Shown here: positions 10,690 to 25,215 of the stretch, one piece after another
Position numbering within the stretch: position 1 is the stretch's first letter
Layout: the number at the start of each line of letters is the position of its first letter
Translations under genes and position numbers: made by a program
The notes under the pieces: model-generated
What the model was told of the DNA's origin: nothing
The model's database searches: none
The model's input: only the letters and a program-made list of their open reading frames with translations
Assembly: GCA_023548195.1 (NCBI GenBank)
Contig: JAJHZJ010000014.1
Span: 16,875,718 to 16,939,717, forward strand
Direction: 5' to 3'
DNA from: Bettongia penicillata ogilbyi
Lineage: Eukaryota > Chordata > Mammalia > Diprotodontia > Potoroidae
Length of the DNA stretch: 64,000 nt

Positions 10690-11689
10690 ACATATTCATA
10701 ATCCAAAGAGAGCTGTTAGTGTACATATTAAGTATTTATACATGCTACTTCTATAATTTTTAGTTCATAGGTTGGATCTCTTATGGCAAACTTCTTAGAG
10801 AGAATGGACAAAGGTTGTAGACTGTAGCCTGAATGGACAAGAGCTCTGTAGAATAGACAGGCATGGAGTAATTGTGATCTACACTGTTTAAATGGAGCTA
10901 CTAAATTGATGAGATCACATCCATTTGCGTATTTAAGTACTTTTAAGTGATAACCTCATATGGAAAAGATAATTCTGATCTTGATAAGCAATTATACTAC
11001 TGTTAGTGGTTTGAGACATTTGTGCAGAGCTATTTATACTCTTTGGCTTCACTGTTCTTTCACTGGTTGCACATTTACAATATTATTTATGAGGGCTTAA
11101 AGGAACAGTGTTGGAATAAGGTTGTTTTAGTTACTTATTTGTACACGACTTCCCTCTGGAGTTTCTAGGGATTGAACATATAACCACAGTCTTATTAGTG
11201 TCTTGCTTTAAGAAATCAATTGAGAATATTCCTGAAAAAAATGTGCCCGAAGGAGAATTTGTTAATATCTCTTTGTATTTCCTTGAAATTCTATAATTAG
11301 ATATTTGAGTTTACTTTCCAGAGGTTATATTCAGGCTGTAGCTTCTTAGGGGTTTCCATGGAATCTAATTTTATTTCCCTAAACTTTATAGAAACCATTA
11401 AACCTCTGATCTGAAAAGGACTAATCTGACATACTTATTTACAAACTAGAAGATTCTTTTACAAAGTTTTAAAGAAAATCAACTGTTTTCCATTTCATTA
11501 ACAGAATTTCAGAAGAAATTGACTCAAAATGCACATATATGTGGGTATAAATGCCCTTTAATAGAAAATGTAGTAGTATAAGGGTCAAGTTTAATGTGAA
11601 TACAATTATCTCACCCATATCATTTAGCAAAAACTAAATCTTGAAGAACTTATCTATAAAGTTGGTTTTAAGAATGTGTCCTACAGGAA
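10690..11689. other. AT-rich intergenic/intronic sequence, nothing recognised
   Basis: No open frame, splice-bounded exon or known repeat was recognised in this stretch. It lies downstream of the last RALGAPA1 exon seen, so it is probably intronic. Confidence 0.4.
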
Positions 11690-12260
11690 ACTAGGAGAGG
11701 TTTTTATTAAATACCTACTATATGTAAGATAGTCTACTAAGTGCTAGGAATACAATGCTGGAAAATATCAGAGTTCCTGCCCTCAACAAACTTAAAACAA
11801 ATGTACCATTAAGTATAAAACAAAACAATTTTATGAGGGCATTAGTGAGGTTCATAAAGTGTTACAAGAAAATTGGAAAAGGAAAGGACTGGATCACTTC
11901 TACATAGAGTGATCAGCAAAGACTTCTTTGAGAAGGTGACATGTGAGGTGCTTCTTGAAGGAAGAGTAGGGATATCAACAGGTAGCAGTATGAAAGAAGT
12001 ATATTCCAAGTTTAGTAGATAGCTTTCATGAATGCATGTAAGTGGAAGACTAAAGGAAAAGACCAGGTAACAGTTTCAACATGGTTAAAATATGGTTGGT
12101 GAAGGGGAATAGTATGAAATAAACAAAGAAAGATAAGTTGGAGTCAGATTGTGAAGATTTAAAAAGTGCTGGACTAGGGAGTTTGTACTTTATCCAATAA
12201 GCAATAGGGAACAACATGTAAGAAATGAGTAAGAAATTGTAAGAAATGAAAGGGATTTTC
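11690..12260 (-). mobile_element. Antisense L2 LINE fragment
   Basis: The + strand shows the L2 3' end reversed: ttattaaatacctactatat, gctaggaatacaatgctgga, gaggtgcttcttgaaggaag, then tactttatccaataagcaat. The same order of blocks occurs in the longer antisense L2 at 25.2-27.3 kb. Confidence 0.75.
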
Positions 12261-13324
12261 AGCATATTGATCATTTGTGCTGGTACTTTCCTCTTTTTCT
12301 TTCTTTTTTTGAATCTTTAAAAAATTAAGAAGGAAGGATAATGAGGAAAACTATAATGATATAAAAACAAAAGGTATCAATAAAACTTAATTTAAAAATA
12401 AAAAAGAAATGAAAGAGGATTCTATGAACACTTTATGTCAGTGTTTATAGCACTTTTGATTTTTAGATGTTGAAAGGAAATTCCTTTTAAGTATTTTTCT
12501 ATTGCATAGATAGAGGCAATTTATAGAGATAAATGACTTAAACTGGTGGCTTATCAGTAACACTGCACCACAGTCTAAGAAATCATATGAATGACCCAAC
12601 TTGACTATCACTGGACAATTTGTGACGAAGTCTGTAGAAAAGTTAATGCTACTAGATCCTGATGTTATTGAAAAACTGAAGTCTTTCTTCCTAATGAAAA
12701 AAAATGCTATATTTTAAATTTTCTAGAGAAAGTTACATCCACACTTGTTCCATAAGGCCTTAAAACGATTATTTTACAAAATTACTAGACAACATTTTAA
12801 ATGAAAAGTAAGAAGTAAACTTAGTGTCTTTAAAACAGACATAAATGATTTCTTTCCCCCTCTCCTCCCAGCTAAGTTTAACATCAAGAACAGAAAGACA
12901 TCAATAATTCTAGTTTGCCAGAGGCATGGCTATTTCTTTATACTCACTGTCAAGTATCTAATTTAATTTAAAGGTATTAAACTCCATGCTGAGGTCAACA
13001 AGCCTTACTTCCTCCAATATTACACTTCAACCAGTGCTCATTAATGTGTCTACTGAATGGATTAGCACATCTGAAGATATATGTACAAAGGAAAAGGGGA
13101 CAATTTAATGATATCCAATTGTTCATTCGTAACAGGACACACGTTCAAAGTCTCAACTTATTATCATTAATGTGGAATTTATTAAATTCTAATAAAAAAA
13201 TACCAATGCAGTAAGTCATTTTTTGTTGAAGGGTATTAGCTAACTATCATTCTTTTTATAGCTTTCTCTTCTAATGAAGAAAATAAATTCTTTTTATGAT
13301 ATATCACACCAAAATACTTCATAG
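12261..13324. other. AT-rich sequence, nothing recognised
   Basis: Non-coding in all frames at useful length. No clear repeat was recognised. Probably RALGAPA1 intron. Confidence 0.4.
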
Positions 13325-13470
13325 AATAATGGTATGTTAGATTTAAAGCAAGAAAGAGTGTTATATATCATGTCTACCAACTCTCTAATTTTACTAATTA
13401 GGAATACAAGGCTCCAAGTGGTTAAATGACTTGTCCAAGAACCAAAGCCAGGATTTGAACGAGTAGAAGT
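13325..13470 (-). mobile_element. MIR-like SINE remnant, reverse
   Basis: ggctccaagtggttaaatga, then cttgtccaaga and gccaggatttgaac match the reversed MIR-type core. Confidence 0.6.
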
Positions 13471-13604
13471 ATTTGATAATTGCTCCCACATATGCTTTTA
13501 AAAAATCTAAATGTCAAAATACCCAATATACTAGTGTACCTGGCAGTGAGCATACTTTGCTAATCAAATATTACCAAATGGCAGTCCCTAGCTTTGGATA
13601 CTGT

Positions 13605-13851
13605 GTTGTTTAGCTGTTTCAGAGTCTCTGTGACCCCATTTGGGGTTTTCTAGGCAAAGATCCTGGAGAGGCCTGCCATTTCTTTCCTCTAGCTCATTTT
13701 ACAGATGAGAAAACTGAGGCAAAAAGGGTTAAGTGATTTGGCCAGGCTCACACAGCAAGACACAACAGCAGGTGTCTGTGGTTAGATCTGAATTCAGAAG
13801 ACGAATCTCCCTGACTCTGGCACTCTCTCCACTGCACTGCCTAGCTGCCCC
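13605..13851 (-). mobile_element. Marsupial tRNA-headed SINE, reverse, near full length
   Basis: Begins gttgtttagctgtttcagag, then tctgtgaccccatttggggt, then ttttacagatgagaaaactg, and ends ctgcctagctgcccc. Same family as 9132-9365. Confidence 0.88.
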
Positions 13852-14006
13852 TTGGTGCTCGTTTATAACTTTATAATTACAATCTAAAGCTCAATTTTGC
13901 TGCCTTTCACTATTATCTATCAATGTTTGAAGCAAGAACAAATCAGAGCATAGTCCTATTTCTTAGAAAATCTTGGATAAAGGTCCTTAGATTTTAAAAA
14001 ATAAAA

Positions 14007-14215
14007 CTGATAGATGGCATAAAGCACCAAGCCTAGAATCAGGAAGATCCGAGCTCAAATGTGGCCTCAGACACTTGCTGTGAGGCCTGGGTAAGTCATG
14101 TAACATCTATTTAATAGCACCTACCTCCAAGGCATGTAGTGAGGATCACACAAGATAACTGCTATAAAGTGCTCAGAATGGTGCATGGCATATGGTAAAC
14201 ACAATTTAAATGCTG
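14007..14215 (+). mobile_element. tRNA-headed/MIR-type SINE, forward
   Basis: agcctagaatcaggaagatc, then ctcaaatgtggcctcagaca, then ctgtgaggcctgggtaagtc, then ctataaagtgctcagaatgg: a tRNA-like head followed by the MIR-type 3' part. Confidence 0.7.
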
Positions 14216-14217
14216 TG

Positions 14218-14279
14218 TTTTTTATTATTACTATTTTATTATATGTAGTTTTTTATTATTACTATTTTATTATATGTAG
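14218..14279 (+). repeat. Perfect 31-bp tandem duplication
   Basis: Two identical 31-bp units (14218-14248 and 14249-14279), each T/A-rich and ending in attatatgtag. The identity suggests a recent duplication. Confidence 0.9.
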
Positions 14280-14639
14280 TTTTGAGGAATAGTTTAAGGA
14301 AACTGAAACTCTGAAACACTAAGTAGCCCAAGGTTGTTCTAAGGTTAGTGAAATGACTGAATGCCTCTTCTTACTCTAAGAAACTTTATCTGGGAAAGAA
14401 GTGCAGCTGTTCAAACTTTCTTGGTGAGCTTTTTAAAAGAAAAATTATCCAAATCACTATAAAGAAACCTTTAATTCTAAGATGACAAATTTATTAATAA
14501 TTTAATTGTTAAAATGACAGCTATATTTTTATATACTAATGTATATAATAAAAAAACAAAAAAGCACTTGCCCCCAAGAAGCTTACATGTTAAGGAAGAG
14601 TATTTTGGTCTAGGAAGTCAGAGCCACAGAATAAAATAT

Positions 14640-14795
14640 AAACTACTATTTGGAATTTAAAGCCCCTTACAACCTTGCACATAATGTCTCCCTGCTACTG
14701 AAGGTAATCTACTTGAGGGCAACAACTGTTTAATTTTTGTCTTTTTATTCCCCACCAGGATGTATTATGTGCTTACTGCTTGTAGACTGGGGAAA
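14640..14795 (+). mobile_element. L2 3' end fragment
   Basis: aaagccccttacaaccttgc, then ctacttgagggcaacaactg, then gtgcttactgcttg fit the L2 3' region. Confidence 0.5.
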
Positions 14796-15149
14796 AAGGT
14801 TAATTTCATAGCACTTTTAGCAAAATATTTACTATTTTAAATTAGTACAGATAACTATAGGCATTATATATTTGTTTTTACATCATACTATTGGCCACAG
14901 CTATATTTTATTCGAAGCTTAGGTTCTGTTCAGGAATTCAATTACTAATTATATTTTTCTTACAGTCAACCATAAATTGCTTTATAACACTCCACAGTGC
15001 CATTTCTAGTAATGCACTGCACTATAAATTGGGGAGTTATATTAAAAAAATTTACAAAAATGATGCTTTATGAATGTTAATATTTTATATATGAATATAC
15101 ACAGTACTCCTCTAAATAGCAATCTGCTTTTACCAAGGTTTATTACTTA

Positions 15150-17339
<2,190 letters not shown>

Positions 17340-18772
17340 TGAAACTCCCTGGGTGTTTCCACTAATAATTAAAAACACAACAAAACACTAACAAATAACC
17401 ACAGTCAAGCAAAACGAATCCACGTTATTGTGGCCATGTCCAAAAACTGTATGCCTCCTTCTGCACTTCCAGTCCATTGCCTCTCAATAAAGAGGCAGCT
17501 AATTTGTTTCTTATCACCTGTTATCTAGAAATACGGCTAATTACTGTTTTGACAGAGTCCTTAAATCTTTAACAGATGTTTTACTTTAAAATGATGTAGG
17601 TGTTGTCTACACAGTTCTTCATTCTACATGAGTTCATACTACCTACGATTTTCTGAAATCATCTTTCGTTATTTCTTATGACATTAATATTTCATTATGT
17701 TCATTTTTACATACATACATTTATATCAGTCATTCCTCAACTGATGGAATCACCTGAGATTTCAGTTTCTGTAGTTATTTTTCCTTTTCATCCCCTTTCT
17801 GGGATAAAGAAATTTGTTTGGTTTGTAATTATTCTCTCCTCAGTAATAGGCTCTTCTCTCCTTATCCTCATCTGTTTTTATCTTTTAATTTGGTGTATTT
17901 CTAGACCAAATTCTTGATGTGTCTGGGTAGGTTGAACCTGTCCTTGTTTCAGATAAGTTTAAGTTTCATCCGATGTCTGCTCCACTCCTGCAACCATTCC
18001 TCCATGTATGTATACTCTTTATCTCAGACTCCAATTATGAGAAAGAAGAACATTCTCCCCCCGTTTTTTTTCCTCCTTCCTATATTGGTGTATTCCTTTC
18101 ATTTTCCTCTTTTTGAAAATCTCAGAGTTGAACCATACACTTCCCACCCCTCTCACCTCCTCTAATTTTGTTTTTAAACTCCCTCAATACTTTCTGAAGA
18201 AATTAAAAGTCTGAAAAGATTCTTCTAATCCTACTAGAATGTTAGTACATCATCATCAGACAGCTCCTTCCATTTGCTCAAATAAATTTACCTTTTTAGG
18301 TTTCTCTGGACTCTTGTGCTTGACTTTCAAAGTTACCACTCAGCTTTTTTTTTTTTTAAATCAGAAATACTCTTAGTCTTCTATTCCACTGAAGAGATAC
18401 TTTCTTTCCCTGTATATATTAAACTCAGTTTTGCTGGCCAAGCAATTTTGTCTTTTAGAGTGTTGTATTCAAAGATTTTCTATCATTAAGATAAGCTGCC
18501 CAAGTCAAGTGTGATCCTGATTGAGGTTTTGCGGGAGTCTTGAACTGCTTCTTTTTAGATGCTTGAAGTATTTTTTTTCGTTTGACTTAGGAGCTCTGAA
18601 TTTTTGACTGATATCGCCTAGGACATTTTCTTTTAGGGTTTCTTCCAATTGGTAATTAGTAAAGTTTTTGCATCTTCATTTTGCCCTCTGGTTCTAACAG
18701 ATCCTGGCAGTTCTCATTTATGATTTCTTGAAATACAGAGTACAGGCTTTTTCTTTAAAAAACAAAAAAACA

Positions 18773-21597
18773 AGGGGGGGGGCAGGGTATTGTGGAGTAG
18801 AAAAATGGACCTGCTCTTAGGTCTACCCCTAAAGTCCAAAAAATACCTGTAAAAAATGACTCTAAACAAATTCTAGAGCAGCAGAAGCCACAAAACAATA
18901 CAGTGAAAGAGATTTCCAGCCCAAGGCAGTCTGGAAGGCCATCAGGAAAGGTGTATTGCACCAGGCTAGGGGTGGAGCGCAGGCCATGGAGCACAGTGCA
19001 GCCTTGGCCCTGCACTTAGCAGGGACATGACTGGAGCAGGCTAAATCCCAGGCAGCAGCTGCAGTTCTGAGATTTCTCACCCCACAAACACCAAAGACAG
19101 TTTCAAAGGTCAGTGGGAAAGCTCTTTCACTTGGATGAGAAGGGAGCAGGGTCCCACCCTAGCCTCAGGCCCAGGGTGGCAGAAGTCACTGAGATACGGG
19201 TTCCAGTTTTGGAACTCTTGGCCTAAAGACCCTGGGGGAATTGAGCCACTGATATGGATCTCAGCCCTGAGTGGTGGTCCTGGGGTGAGGAAGAGCACAG
19301 GCTGGTGGAGCAGGTGGAAGCTCTGGAGAGGGAACCCTACTCATCCTGGGCAGAAAAGCTTGTGGTTGCTTCCAGACCAGAGTGCAGGCCAGGAGAGGAG
19401 TAAACTCTTCTCCTTTGATTGTGTCACCTTGGAGGAACAGAGAACTTACATGTCCCTAAAGTATACCCTCCAGTTGACAAAAGACTCAAAAGTCAAGTAG
19501 GTAGCTGGGAAAATGCCCAAAAAGGAGGAAAAAATAAGACTATAGAAGGTTACTTTCTTGGTGAACAGGTATTTTCTTCCATCCTTTCAGATGAGGAAGA
19601 ATAAAGCATACCACTAGAGGAAGACATCAAAGTCAAGGCTTCTTTATCCAAAACCTTCAAAATAAATTTGCAATGGTCTCAGGCCATGGAAGAGCTCAAA
19701 AAAGATTTGGAAATCAAGTAAGAGAGGTGGAGGAAAAATTGGGAAGAGAAATGAGAGTGATGAAAGAAAATCATGAAAAGCAAGTCAACAAACTTGCTAA
19801 AGGAGACCCTAAAAAATGCTGAAGAAAATAACACCTTGAAAAATAGACTAACCCAAATGGCAAAACAGGTCCAAAAAGTCAATAAGGAGAACAATGCTTT
19901 AAAAAGCAGAATTAGCCAAATGGAAAAGGAGGTTCAAAAGTTCACTGAAGAAAATAGTTCTTTAAAAATTAAAATGGAGCAGATAGAAGCTAATGACTTT
20001 TGAGAAACCAAAAAAATTACATAAGAAAACCAAAAGAATGAAAAAAATAGAAGACAACATGAAATATCTCATTGGAAAAACAACTGACCTGGAAAATAGA
20101 TCCAGGAGAAATAATTTAAAAATTATGGGGTTACCTGAAAGCCATGAAGAAAAAAAGAGCCTAGACATCATCTTTCATAAAATTATCAAGGAAAACTGCC
20201 CTGATATTCTAGAATCAGAGGGTAAAATAAATATTGAAAGAATCCACTGATCACCTCCTGAAAGAGATCCAAAAAGGAAAACTCCTGGGAATGTAGTAGC
20301 CAGATTCCAAAATTCCCAGGTCAAGGAGAAAATACTGCAAGCAGCCAGAAAGAAACAATTTGAGTGTTGTGGAAATACAATCAGGATAATACAAGATCTA
20401 GCAGCTTCTACATTAAGGGATCAAAGGGCTTGGAATATGACATTCCAAAAGTCAAAGGAACTAGGATTAAAATCAAGAATTACCTACCCAGCAAAACTGA
20501 GTCTAATACTTCAGGGAAAAATTGAACATTCAATGAAATAGAAGACTTTCAGGCATTCTTGATGAGAAGACCATAGCTGAAAAGAAAATTTGGCTTTCAA
20601 ATACAAGAATCAAAAGAAGTATTAGGTAAACATTAGAGAGAAATCACAAGGGACTTACTAAAGTTGAACTGTTTGCACTTCTACATGGAAAGATAATATT
20701 TGTAACTCTTGAGACTTTTCTCAGTATTTGGGTAGTTGGAGGGATTATATACATATAGACAAAGGGCACAGGGTGAGTTGAATATGAAGGAATGGTATCT
20801 AAAAAAATAAAATTAAGGGGTAAGAGAAGAATACATCAGGAGGAAAAAGGAAGAAATGGAATGGGGCAAATTATCTCTCATAAAAGAGGCAAGAAAAAGT
20901 TTTTTCAATGGAGAGGAAAAGGGGGAGATGAAAGGGAAAAAGTCAAGCTTACTCTCATCACATTTGGCTTGAGGGAATAACATGCACACTCAATTTGGTA
21001 TGAAAATCTGTCTTACACCACAAGAAAGTAGAGGAGAAGGAGAATAGTGGGGTGGGTGGGATGATAGAAGGCAGGGCAAATGGAAGGAGGGAGTAATTAG
21101 AAGTAAACACTTCTGGGGAGGGACAAGGTCAAAAGAGAGAATAGAATAAATGAGGGACAGGATAGGATGGAGGGAAATATAGTTAGTCTTTCACAACATG
21201 ACTATTACAGAAGTCTTTTGCAAAACTACACATATATAGCCTATATAGAATTGCTTGCCTTCTCAGTGGGGATGGGTGGGGAGGGAGGGAGGAAGGGAGA
21301 GATGTTGGAACTCACAGTTTCAGGAACAAGTGTTGAGAAATGTTTTTGCATGCAACTGAGAAATAAGAATTACAGGTAATGGAGTACAAAAATCTATCTT
21401 GCCCTACAAGAAAAGAGAGAAGATGGGGATAAGGGAAGGGAGGGGTGTGACAGAAGGGAGGGCAGATTGGGGGAAGGGGTAATTGGAATGCATGGTGTCA
21501 GGATGGATGGAGGGGAGAGATGGGGAGAAAATTTTGAAATCAAAATCTTGTGGAAATGAATGCTGAAAACTAAAATAAATAATTTTTTATAAAACTG
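18773..21597 (+). mobile_element. HAL1 copy C, ORF1 only, no ORF2 remnant
   Basis: Same layout as copy A: a G-rich start with attgtggagtagaaaaatgg, 5' UTR, ORF1 remnant from 19513, purine-rich 3' UTR. The sequence gggaaatatagttagtcttt (near 21172) runs straight into cacaacatgactattacaga, with no ORF2 between. It ends in an A-rich tail near 21597. It lies in opposite orientation inside an older element. Confidence 0.82.
19513..20625 (+). pseudogene. ORF1 remnant of HAL1-C
   Basis: The start matches copy A (atgcccaaaaagg near 19513) but frameshifts break it early. Open pieces are a coiled coil at 19773-20003 (LKNRLTQMAKQVQKVNKENN) and an RRM-like part at 19993-20250 (RNNLKIMGLPESHEEKKSLD). The C-terminal part (LAASTLRDQRAWN, ITYPAKLSLILQ) follows. 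At the position of copy A's internal stop this copy has CAA, identifying the ancestral codon. Confidence 0.8.
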
Positions 21598-22744
21598 CAA
21601 AAAACAATAAAATGTTTCACTGGGTCTATCGTTTTAAAATCTTTTTTTCTTTAATTTCCAGGTATATTAAAAAACAAAAGTTAGGTATAGTACTTATTTT
21701 CCTGAATATTTTTTATTTTGTTCTATTATTTCTTGTTGTTACATGTAGCCATCGATTTCTGGTTTAACTGGTTTTATTTAAGGGAGTTTATTTCTTGGGT
21801 AAGAATTACAACTTTATGTTCTATGCCATTTCTCATTCCTTAAGTTTTGTCCTGTAGATTTATTTTTAATTTTTTATCCCTTTAAAATTTCTTCTAAGTA
21901 TTTACATAGTCCTTATGGAAAACTCATTGTTTCCTCTGAATCTTTGATTACAGTTGTTATTCACTCCTTGGCTGTTTTTTAAATAATGATCTCTTGACCT
22001 ACTATAATTTTTGATATTGGTCTGTGTCATATTTTGTCTACCTATTCCTCTAGCTTTAGATTGGTGCTTTGTGCCAGGGCCAAGTGGCATTCTCTGCTAT
22101 AATTCTGGTGTGGTGGTCAACCCTGCTTGGTTTAAACTTGGATTTCCTGGGTTCCTATGCTGATCTCCACCTCCTAGAATTAGTCCTATATGAATCTTTT
22201 AAATTCAGAGTGCTCTATTTTCTGGACCTTCTATAGGGTCTCAACCAGAGTACTAAGGAACTTGTAGAGCTCCGTGGGCTGTTCCAGTCTAAAAGATACT
22301 ATATTGTACTAGTTTTGCTGCTTTTCTACCCTGATGATTTCTGAGCACCCCTGAGACCTTCTTGGGGTAGGTGGGTGGCTACGTTTGCAGACTATATATA
22401 TTGCTAGCTGTCTCTTATGGTTGGAAATTGTGGGCTTACAGTTGACTTTTTGTGCAATTTTGGTTAAGTAGTGAATAAGGTTTCTCACTGGATTTCTTGA
22501 TCATTTAGTCTAGTGTGAATTTCAGGTTTTTGGTGGAATGGGTATGTGAGAGGGAAGTATGTTGGCCTCCATTTAGGCAACCATCTTAGCTGGAAGTCTA
22601 TTGCTACCATTATTAATACTGAGCTTCCTTTTAAAAAATTTATTAAGAAGTGAAACTACTTTGGAAATCAGGCAAAAAAATTTCAGTTTTTCCTAGATTT
22701 AATTAGACCAGCTTAATCTAAACATGAAAAGCAAAAGAATGAAA

Positions 22745-23640
22745 GAAACTGAGTTAGAAAGGACATCAACAACCATCTGGTCTCATCCATACTTGAAAGG
22801 AATTTCTATTACAACACAACCTGACAAGGAGTCAATCTTGCCTGTTTGGAGACCTCCAAGGAAGAGAAGTCCACTACCTCTTGAAACAATGCATTCTACT
22901 TTTGGGAATCTCTAATTGCTAGGAAGGTTTTCTTGACATCAAGCTTAAATTGGATTCTTTGCAACTCTCACCTACTGCTCCTGGTTCTACCTTCTGGGGC
23001 AAACAGAACAAGTCTAACATTTTCCCCACAAGACAACCTTTCAAATACTTGAAGTCAGAATTATTCCACACCACATTCTTCTCCCACCTTACAAATCTTC
23101 TATTCTCCAAGTTCACACATCCATAGTTCCTTCAACCATTTCTTGTCCAACAGGCTCAAGGCTCTTCACCATTCAATAACACTCTTTAGGACATTCTGCA
23201 GTTTATCAATGTCCTTCTTAAACTGTGATGCCCAGAAGTAAACACATTTTTCCATCTGAGGTCTGACAATATCAGAATAATAGGACTATCATATTCTCAT
23301 TCCTGGAAGCAATATCTCTCTAACTACACACCAAAGTTGAATGGACTCTTTTAGCTGTTATATCACACTACTGACTCATACTTGGCTTGAAGTCCTCAAA
23401 AAGCCCCAAAACTTTTTCTGAATAATTACTATATTAACATGGTTCCCTCCTGTTATACTGATGAAGCTGATTGTTTTGTACTCAGGTGTTAGACTTTACA
23501 TTTATTTTTACTGAATATAATTTTATTGAATTAATCCTAATACTCTAACTAGTCTGTTAAGATTCTTTTGGATTCTATGTTAGCTATCCTATCTAATCAT
23601 GGTCTATAAAATGTAGAACGATGACATTGTAGATAATAAT
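22745..23640 (-). mobile_element. Antisense CR1/L3-clade LINE
   Basis: The + strand carries the reverse complement of the CR1-type 3' coding/UTR region: ccatctggtctcatccatac, ctaattgctaggaaggtttt, ctgctcctggttctacc, agaacaagtctaac, aatgtccttcttaaactgtg, gcccagaagtaaacac. The order and spacing fit CR1-clade elements (L3 in mammals). Confidence 0.8.
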
Positions 23641-23737
23641 CGACCTTGTCCCTATTTTAGAGTTAACAAAACTAAGTCCCAGGAGTTCAAATGATTTTCC
23701 ATGGCTACAAAACTATTAAGTGACAGATGCAAAACTG

Positions 23738-23915
23738 GATCATAAGATAATAGATCACAGGTTTAGGGGTAAAAAAGAATTTAGAGGCCATTGAGTCAAA
23801 TCCCCTTATTTTACAGATAAGGTTAACGGATTAAGTGATTTATGGGTAGGGTTTGAGGTGAGATATGAACCTAGATCTTCCCGATTATAAGCCCATCACT
23901 GTATCCATTACCTAC
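23738..23915 (-). mobile_element. MIR-like SINE, reverse
   Basis: ataatagatcacaggtttag, then ccttattttacagataaggt, then cctagatcttcccgattata. Confidence 0.65.
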
Positions 23916-24014
23916 AGGGATTCAAGTTTTCTGAATGAAGTCAAGTGTTCTTCTCATTTAACTATACTGATTCTATGTAAATTACATCTGAGAAAAAAGC
24001 TGAAACTTCTTTAA

Positions 24015-24175
24015 GGTCATACAATCATAGATTTAGAAGTTGAAGGGAACTTAGAAGTCACTGTATCCAACCATAAGGAAAGTGAGGCACAGAGTTAAAT
24101 AACTTGTCCAGAAACTGAATCCAGGTCTCCTTGATTCCCACTCCAGAGCTCTATTTACTACACTATGCTTATTCT
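24015..24175 (-). mobile_element. MIR-like SINE, reverse
   Basis: catacaatcatagatttaga, then gaagggaacttagaagtcac, then ccaggtctccttgattccca. It resembles the copy at 23738 and lies close to it in the same orientation. Confidence 0.68.
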
Positions 24176-24399
24176 TCAATCTACTTAGTACTTAGAGGTC
24201 ACAATTTATCTGTTTTAAAATTTTCATTTTTTATATCGACTTGAGAACCAACACTTCCATATGCAAAGAACAAAAAGGACTGAATATCCATGTCACACAG
24301 CTTGGTTTTCTGAAGTATAATAATAAATTCATCATATTAGTTTCAAAGTTGTCGTGCTAGTCAGTGTCTCCATTTAAACTATTTCCTGTTCTCTGTGCA

Positions 24400-25215
24400 T
24401 TTTAAAAAACGTTGCGCTGACATTCTTTTTGGAGCATCATTATTACAACTTCTCTTCCTTTATCAATTCTACTTATCTCTCATCACAAATTCTTTATAAA
24501 ACTCTCCATTTTAACAAATAAGCATAGTCAAGAAAAACAGATCCCATGTTGGCCATGTGTCTCATTCTATACCTTTAGTTTATCATCTCTCTGTAAGGAG
24601 GTTAGAAGCATATTCCATCATTGGTCCTCTGGAATTTTAGTGTGGCACCTGAACTGATCAAAGATCTTTTAAGTCTTTAAAGTTGTTTTTTTTTAAACAA
24701 GGTTGTATAAAGTGTTTTCCTAGTTCTGCTCACTTAAGTCTATGTTTGTTCATATAAGTACTACCAGGTCTTTCAAAATAGGTTCCTTTAGTCATTTCTT
24801 ATAGCACAATATTCTATTACTTTTATACATCATTCCCCAATTAATTAGTGTCCCATAATTTCTAGTATTTATCTACAAAAGAAAATTGCTACAATGAATA
24901 ATTCTGTACAAATGGGGTCATTTCTTTCCTTCTTTCATCCCTGGGCTATATGACTAGCAGTGGTATCATCGGTTCAAAGGCTACACACAGTTTAGTAACT
25001 TTTTGTAGATAGCTGCAAATTGATTTCCAGGATGGTTTCGTCAATTCATGGCTCCTTTAACAATGCATTAGAGCACTTGCCTTTGCAGAACTCTCCAATA
25101 ACTGCCTTCCTTTTTTTTTGTCACAGAGCTAATCTAAATGGTGCAAGGTAGAATCTCAAAGCTGTTTTAATTTACATTTTGCTTATTATTTATGATTTGG
25201 AGTATTTTTTCATAT
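24400..25215 (-). mobile_element. Antisense L1, ORF2 C-terminus and 3' UTR
   Basis: In reverse it shows the 3' UTR (agcatagtcaagaaaaacag near 24522), the ORF2 end (tcattccccaattaattagt), then ggatggtttcgtcaattcat and atctaaatggtgcaaggtag. It shares 3' UTR sequence with the old element at 17.4 kb. Confidence 0.65.

Larger units (their letters stand above)
17340..22600 (-). mobile_element. Old antisense L1/HAL1-type element, split by HAL1-C
   Basis: Read on the minus strand, the 5' end is at about 22600 (gacttccagctaagatggtt). A 5' UTR runs to about 21650. ORF1-like sequence lies at 18770-18300 (a frame with EIINENCQDLLEPEGK near 18680, then LASKTEFN near 18430). A 3' UTR down to 17340 shares cagtcaagcaaaacgaatcc-type sequence with the antisense L1 at 24.5 kb. 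Only a short ORF2-like stretch (17650-17760) is visible, so it may be another internally deleted element. The young HAL1-C (18773-21597) is inserted in it. Confidence 0.6.
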
